Source: Posidonia oceanica
Lineage: Eukaryota > Streptophyta > Magnoliopsida > Alismatales > Posidoniaceae
NCBI GenBank assembly: GCA_037176725.1
Contig: JAZBRS010000077.1
Coordinates: forward strand, 7,874,001-7,938,000
Length of the DNA: 64,000 nucleotides
Direction: 5' to 3'
Part shown: positions 58,775 through 64,000 of the stretch, one piece after another
How the letters are laid out: each line of letters begins with the position of its first letter
Numbering within the stretch: the stretch's first letter is position 1
Notes under the pieces: generated by a model
What the model was told of the DNA's origin: nothing
Database searches by the model: none
Seen by the model: the letters and a program-made list of their open reading frames with translations, nothing else
Translations under genes and position numbers: made by a program

Positions 58775-61700
58775 TCAATCAACCTCCAGCAGAGCTTCCT
58801 GAACAAAATCAATATGTTCGCTTTCTTCACCTTCATTATGGGATTGAAAACGTTTAGCGTTCTTGTAGCCGCTTGAATTCCTAAGTATCATCCCCAGCTT
58901 TAGCTTGCTTTTGTTTGATCTAGTCATACAGAGAGACAAAAAATAACCTCTGATAAGTCAAAAAAGAAAATAACCAATGAAAAAGACTAATTTTAGTAAT
59001 TTTCATTGCATGACATAAAAATACGAGATACAAGGAGGGAACAAAGAATTCAAAGTAACTATGTCCTTCCTATTAACTAAGTGATCTAAAGAATTTTATA
59101 ATCATTTTCTTCATCTTTTTAAATTGATGAAAACCCATGGAAAGTGAATGCTCCAATGCTAATTATCATGAAATTAATTATATGAAACTATTTGTTGTCA
59201 AAAGGTGGTAGACTGATAGGTGTTCAAGATACAATGATGTCCAAGACAAAAAACCTTACAAGCATTAGTTTTGCTTCATATTTCCTCGGAACAACTCTCA
59301 GCAAACTTTCTGAAGAATTAGTGGAATAAATATAATTAGGTTTGAATATTTCATAAAGAAAAGGTTAAGTGTCAGATGCTAATCACATTCCAAGTTTCAT
59401 AAACCCAGATAGAAAGACGAGGAAATACACATATAAGAAAACAAACTGACCAGACCAATAAGCAATACCAAATAGTAGTAAGGTTCGATGATATTTGGAT
59501 TTTAGACAAGGTTCTGAAAAATAGTTCGTATTGTGAATTGAAGGAGCTGCAGATCCACAAAGCCTCTTTTTTATATTTACTAGTCTCTTGCACACATAAA
59601 TCTCATGTTCATGCATGTGCAATATGATTTGCAAGAATTAAAATATTGTTATGTATACCAATTATTCAATTATGTAAGTTACCTAATAAGCGATTTTTTG
59701 ATGTTGAGGGATATAAGATGAATGACAACTACATAAAAAAGAACATATTATTTTGTTTTTAAGCTAAATAGTAAACAAAACCAACTATCATCTTACAATT
59801 ACAATTGATAGAAAAATGACAGTATCAATAATTTTTTTCCTCATCCTTATAATTAGATTAAAATAAGAACATAAAGAAAAAATATGCAGATTAAAATTAA
59901 AATAAGTGTACTAAACTAATAAAAAAGTTGAATAGCAGACTAAATTCAATGTAGCATATATTTAAAAAAATGTAGAAAGGAATTTTTTGTATATATGGTT
60001 ATGTTAAGTGGGTAAAGAAATGGATATTGGACTAAAATTAACAACAGTAGATTATTGTAAATAATAAAAATAGTAGATAAAATGTAAATGATATAGGGAA
60101 AAAAAATAAAAAATGATAATGCAAATTAAACTATGATAATTTTACACTGTCTAGACTTTAAATAAATAAAATAGTGGTTGTAGTCGGAAAAAAATAGCAA
60201 ATAAGATCCCATTTGTCAATGATTAAACATGACAGACCAAAATGAAAGTATCTAGACAAAAATGACGAAATAACTCCTATATAAGTATCAGGTCAGATAA
60301 TGATAAAGGAATAATTTGCAAATAATAAAAATAATGAAGGACTAAATTATAAATACCAAAACAATATAGGTGAAGATGCAAAATATACAAAACTATAATT
60401 TTTTATTGATAAATAATATATTGATGCTGGTGAGAACCAAGTTGCCTGTTATTATATAAGTATATATATGTAGTATAATTATTAGATTAGATTAGATAAT
60501 AATAAAAATGAATAGCAAATAATAAAAAATTATGCAGTATGGACTAAATTAAAAATAACAAAAATAGTGGGTTAATAAGCATAATAGTAAGAGATTTTAA
60601 AAAAATAAAATCACAATAAATAACAGAAAGGTGCGGGTTAAGATGTAAGAGATTTATCATAACTTTATTAAATAATGGGTATCTTGCATCTTTTTTTTTG
60701 CAGAGCAAAAAAGAAAAGATGCAAGATAGCGATTATTTAATAAAGTTATGATAAATGACCATTTTTTGATACCAGAACCAACTCCCACTTTTAAAGATAA
60801 GCAAATAACAAAAAAATTGAAATACAGACTAAAGTATAGATTAAAAATGCAGTGGGTTTTAAAAAATAAAAACAAGGACTAGTAAATAACAGAAATGGGC
60901 AGGTTAAGATGCATCATACCCAGCTTTTTAATAAAATTCTGATAAATGACCATTATTGATACCATGACCAACTCCCTCTTTTAATATAGGTAGGTATTGA
61001 TAAAGGAAGGAAACTACAGACTTGCAGGAACATGAACTGTATTTTCCTTTTCCCAGAAAGACAAGCATACTCAGTTGAAACTTCTGCTGCAAAATGACTG
61101 GACTGCTGGAGCTAACAAAATAATTCAGTTTTTGGGCCTTGCATTGCAGTTGCTTCGGTTGTTTACCTAGTGAGAATTAGTTCTTTAGCCTATGTACCAC
61201 AGGGTATATCAATTATTTTCTCTAAACAACGATGTAAAATCTAATTGCTCTTACATCCTCCTAGACGTATAATCAACTCCTTTCTGTCCCTATGCAACTG
61301 ATACAGTGCCCTTTGCACATTGGGTTGAAAGATGGATTACCAAACTAAGAAACTTCTCAATGTCAATAAGTATAGGTCAATCTTTTTGGATCTCACATTG
61401 TAGGTCAATAGTGTCCCTATCCAACATAAACCCTAAGCCTTGTTACACAAGCTCTAATCTTTATCCACTGTTTTGATCTCACGATGTAGGTCAATTGTGT
61501 TGTTACATCTCCAGTGTCAACAAGTATCACATCGAGCATTCTTCTTGGTTAAAAGTGTGTATGATGTTTCAATATACCTAAAAAAAATAAACTATTTTTT
61601 TTGCAAACAATACTACTATAAACCTTGTATTTAAGGATAAATTGGTAATCTTACATGAGATGATGGTTAAATTAATTTCTACACACCCTCAGTTAATAGT

Positions 61701-63041
61701 AGGGGTACAGATGCAAATAAAAAGATTAATGAGAGGTATATATGTGAATAGTCAAAATAGAAAGGTATATTTGCAATTTTTGGGGGTAATGCAAAAAATC
61801 CTCACTTTCATTAACCTTCAGTTCAACCGTAAAATATGGTAGTCTAGCATGACATAACAGTCAAATTCACATTACAGCATCTTTGGTGAACGATAAGGGC
61901 ACATAAGCAAACAGAGAAACTAATCGTCAAAACACATGGATCAAGGGCTTCACACCTTTACTACCACACAGCTAATATGTTGCTCCACTAATTTAACCTA
62001 AAGGTACTATTTCCACTTCTCAAGGACAACAAGGGCCCTAGTGTGTTCCATCCACTGTGCATTTGTCCGTCATGCAACTCATCAGGTATCATTTCTTGCA
62101 CAGAATTCTGAAACATACCAAATGCACAGCCAAGCTTATGTTCAATGACTATATCAAATAAATTAACAAAGGGACCAAATGTTCAGAAATATGATATGCA
62201 GTATCCATGCAGATAACAGACCACAAAGTATATAGGGTATGAAAGAATATACAAATATACAGTATCATGTTTTTTTTAATTGAAACTAAACTTCCTAAAA
62301 TACACAGGAAGAAATGCACTGGATAAGCAGGCTTTATGCTGGAACAACATGTGAATTTCACTGATAATTATGCACTGCAGTAATTGTACAGACCATGTAC
62401 CCATTACATGGTGCAGCCATTCAACCACATTTTAAAAATCACATATTTTAGATATTGCATCCATGTCTTTCAGTAAGACATGTTGTGTGAGTAGCTCAGT
62501 AATGGTATTGGCTTAGGCTGCATTATATAAATTTCAAACCGAGAAGGGTTTCAATTAGCGTTGCCTTCGACAAGGCTAAAAGGGTGAGTCCACAAGGCAT
62601 AACCAAATCAAAGGCACCGTACCTTGCTTGTCAGACAGGCTGTCTTTTCTTTAATTGAATGTCCTAACAATCTTTCCTTTACCTAAAGGATACGAGATGA
62701 CAAAAAGAAAAGGCAGGAAATCAAAGGCTGACTTCCTCTGCACGCCTCTCAGTTATATCTTGTTTCTTATTTCTTGATGAGTATTAAGAGAGGTTCCTGC
62801 CCAAGAACTGCTAAAACAGCTGCATGCTGGCATTATCATCCAGCACTAATAAAGCAACAAATTTTAAGGAGAAAATGTATATAAATTGTTGTAGAACGTG
62901 TAGCGCAATGGTAGAAAATTAAAAAGAAAATGAATAGCATTGGACTAATACAACTACAAGGAATGGCTTACTGAGAACCCATGACGCCATCACTATTAAT
63001 TTCCACACTTCTTCCAGTATTTGCTGAAGATGCATGTGCCG
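58775..63041 (-). CDS. Candidate host gene, 3' exons (unidentified protein)
   Basis: Several short open segments on the minus strand have plausible GT-AG borders and compatible phases: 62972-63041 (donor CA/GTAAGC), 62623-62682 (acceptor after a pyrimidine-rich tract ending CCTTTAG; donor AAG/GTACGG), 61998-62107 (acceptor GTATGTTTCAG; donor TTTAG/GTTAAA) and 58775-58919 (acceptor TATGACTAG, ending TGA). The third and fourth join in phase (2+1) and encode charged sequence including MIPDELHDGQMHSGWN and KNAKRFQSHNEGEESEHIDF. An extra 50-base exon at 59260-59309 (CAG/.../GTAAGG) would fit only with an earlier donor at 62007 and a different final frame. The join of the first two exons needs the second to start near 62671, otherwise a stop forms. 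No domain recognised; transcript data would decide. Confidence 0.35.
60600..60985. repeat. Diverged direct duplication with a long hairpin
   Basis: AACAGAAAGGTGCGGGTTAAGATG (60617 on) and AACAGAAATGGGCAGGTTAAG (60890 on) start two copies that both end in TGATAAATGACCATT...GATACCA. The first copy contains a roughly 40-bp near-perfect inverted repeat: arms about 60651-60692 and 60716-60757 (TTTATCATAACTTTATTAAA against TTTAATAAAGTTATGATAAA), loop about 23 bases. The second copy has only the right-arm version. Confidence 0.8.
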
Positions 63042-64000
63042 CTGATAATAGTTGAATCATTTCTATGAAGTTATTGGAGAAAAGCAAGGTCGAATAATTG
63101 GGCATATAAATTGAATAAACTACAAATCAGCTACAATGTAAACCATTCTAAAAATAAATAGTACCAAAGCAAAATAAAACATATCTCAATGCCCTGTCCT
63201 ATAACACCACGGCTTTGGTTTAGGAATGAGAACATTACGTGCACAATTTCACTATTGTTAAATTCTAACACCTATTGGTTGTTTAATCATATAGTGGATT
63301 GTTCTGAAGAAATAAGTCACATTCCATATAAAGTTTAAGAAATAACATATAAATACAGTCAATTTCGAAGGGTTGACACATTTAAAATAAGTTATTTTTT
63401 TTGTTAATTGATGGATTATATAAATCTGGCAAAGTTGAACCCAATTTTGATGGAACGAGGCTTCATGATTACAGTCATGATAAGGATAAATCCATGTCTC
63501 AGGCTCTCAGCCCAGAAAGAGAATATACAACAGTATTGCAATACAAGATATATCATAATATCTCTCGCCACCATTTCAAATATTTCCATTAGTGATAATG
63601 ATAAAACAATAAACTCATCTACTCATCATTTGGAATCTCTCCTTTTGAGCTGGCTTCTTAATTTCTTACAAAGGTTCAGGTCCATTCTCAGTGAATGATA
63701 ACGCCTCATGTTAAACACACACACATATATGGCAAAGATCCAGTAAGGGACCTTAACTTACAAAGTTGAGGACCAACTAGATTTAGGTGTTTGTTAGCTA
63801 GACTTCAGTTTTTTTCTGATTTTTTTAAATTACTGAATCAATTAAAAAAAATGAAAATCAGTAAATTTAAATATTAGTGATCTTTATAATATTTATCTTA
63901 TATAAATCTGATTTTTTACATGACCATTAGATTCAAATTCAACGATTTAAATGTGTGTGCCTCATTTAACTAAAGTAATGCGGGACTTCATCTCATAATT
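63042..64000. other. AT-rich sequence at the right edge
   Basis: No confident gene. A plus frame at 63401-63592 includes LIDGLYKSGKVE, which resembles a pentatricopeptide motif, but the match stops there and the opposite strand is also open; it is not called. Confidence 0.35.

Noticed and set aside
63401..63592. Pentatricopeptide-like exon (LIDGLYKSGKVE)
   Set aside because: Only about 12 residues match, no second motif follows, and the opposite strand is equally open.

Overview
The window is plant nuclear DNA, almost certainly from a flowering plant, and most of it is nested LTR retrotransposons. The species cannot be named from the sequence. Support for a plant comes from Ogre/Tat-like Ty3/gypsy elements with very long LTRs, a SIRE-type Ty1/copia element, a tRNA-derived SINE, plant-type CCCTAAA telomere-like words, and GT-AG exon fragments in AT-rich sequence.

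Layout. Positions 1-36972 are a Russian doll. Element E (minus) is represented by its 3' LTR and 3' internal region (34099-36972). Element D (minus; 3' LTR tip at 1-21, internal region 22-6478, 5' LTR split into 6479-7282 and 31603-34098) sits in E's LTR. Element A (plus, 7283-31597) sits in D's 5' LTR. A solo LTR, B (21558-27236), sits in A's 3' LTR, and a SINE (9366-9590) sits in A's 5' LTR. Element C (plus, 36973 to about 45421) abuts E head to head and lacks its 5' end. Next come a minus-strand Ty3/gypsy integrase fragment (45421-45950), a 5'-truncated SIRE copia element (46496-51726), an unassigned stretch, a truncated LTR F (53054 to about 55134) and a second copia fragment with a short LTR (about 55525-56417). 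From 56418 to the end the DNA is AT-rich and free of recognisable transposon proteins. Several phase-compatible exon-like segments on the minus strand (58775-63041) may be the 3' part of a host gene.

How the parts relate. A, C and D share one architecture: a tRNA-type primer-binding site (seen in A and D), a leader ending in a splice-acceptor-like tract, a gag frame with a Retrotrans_gag core and a CCHC-like knuckle, no pol, then a repeat-rich 3' region with small hairpins and a tandem array, a polypurine tract (AGGGAGGGGC) and an LTR starting TGTTGACA or TGTAGACA. E shows only the 3' half. They look like a non-autonomous, gag-only branch of the Ogre/Tat group that depends on another element's enzymes. 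Every gag copy is broken. Array unit length differs by element (50, 84, 45 and about 47 bp) at equivalent positions.

Limits. Family assignments rest on motifs recognised by eye. LTR boundaries were placed from TG/CA ends, flanking primer sites and comparison between copies inside the window. Percent identities quoted are hand samples, not alignments.
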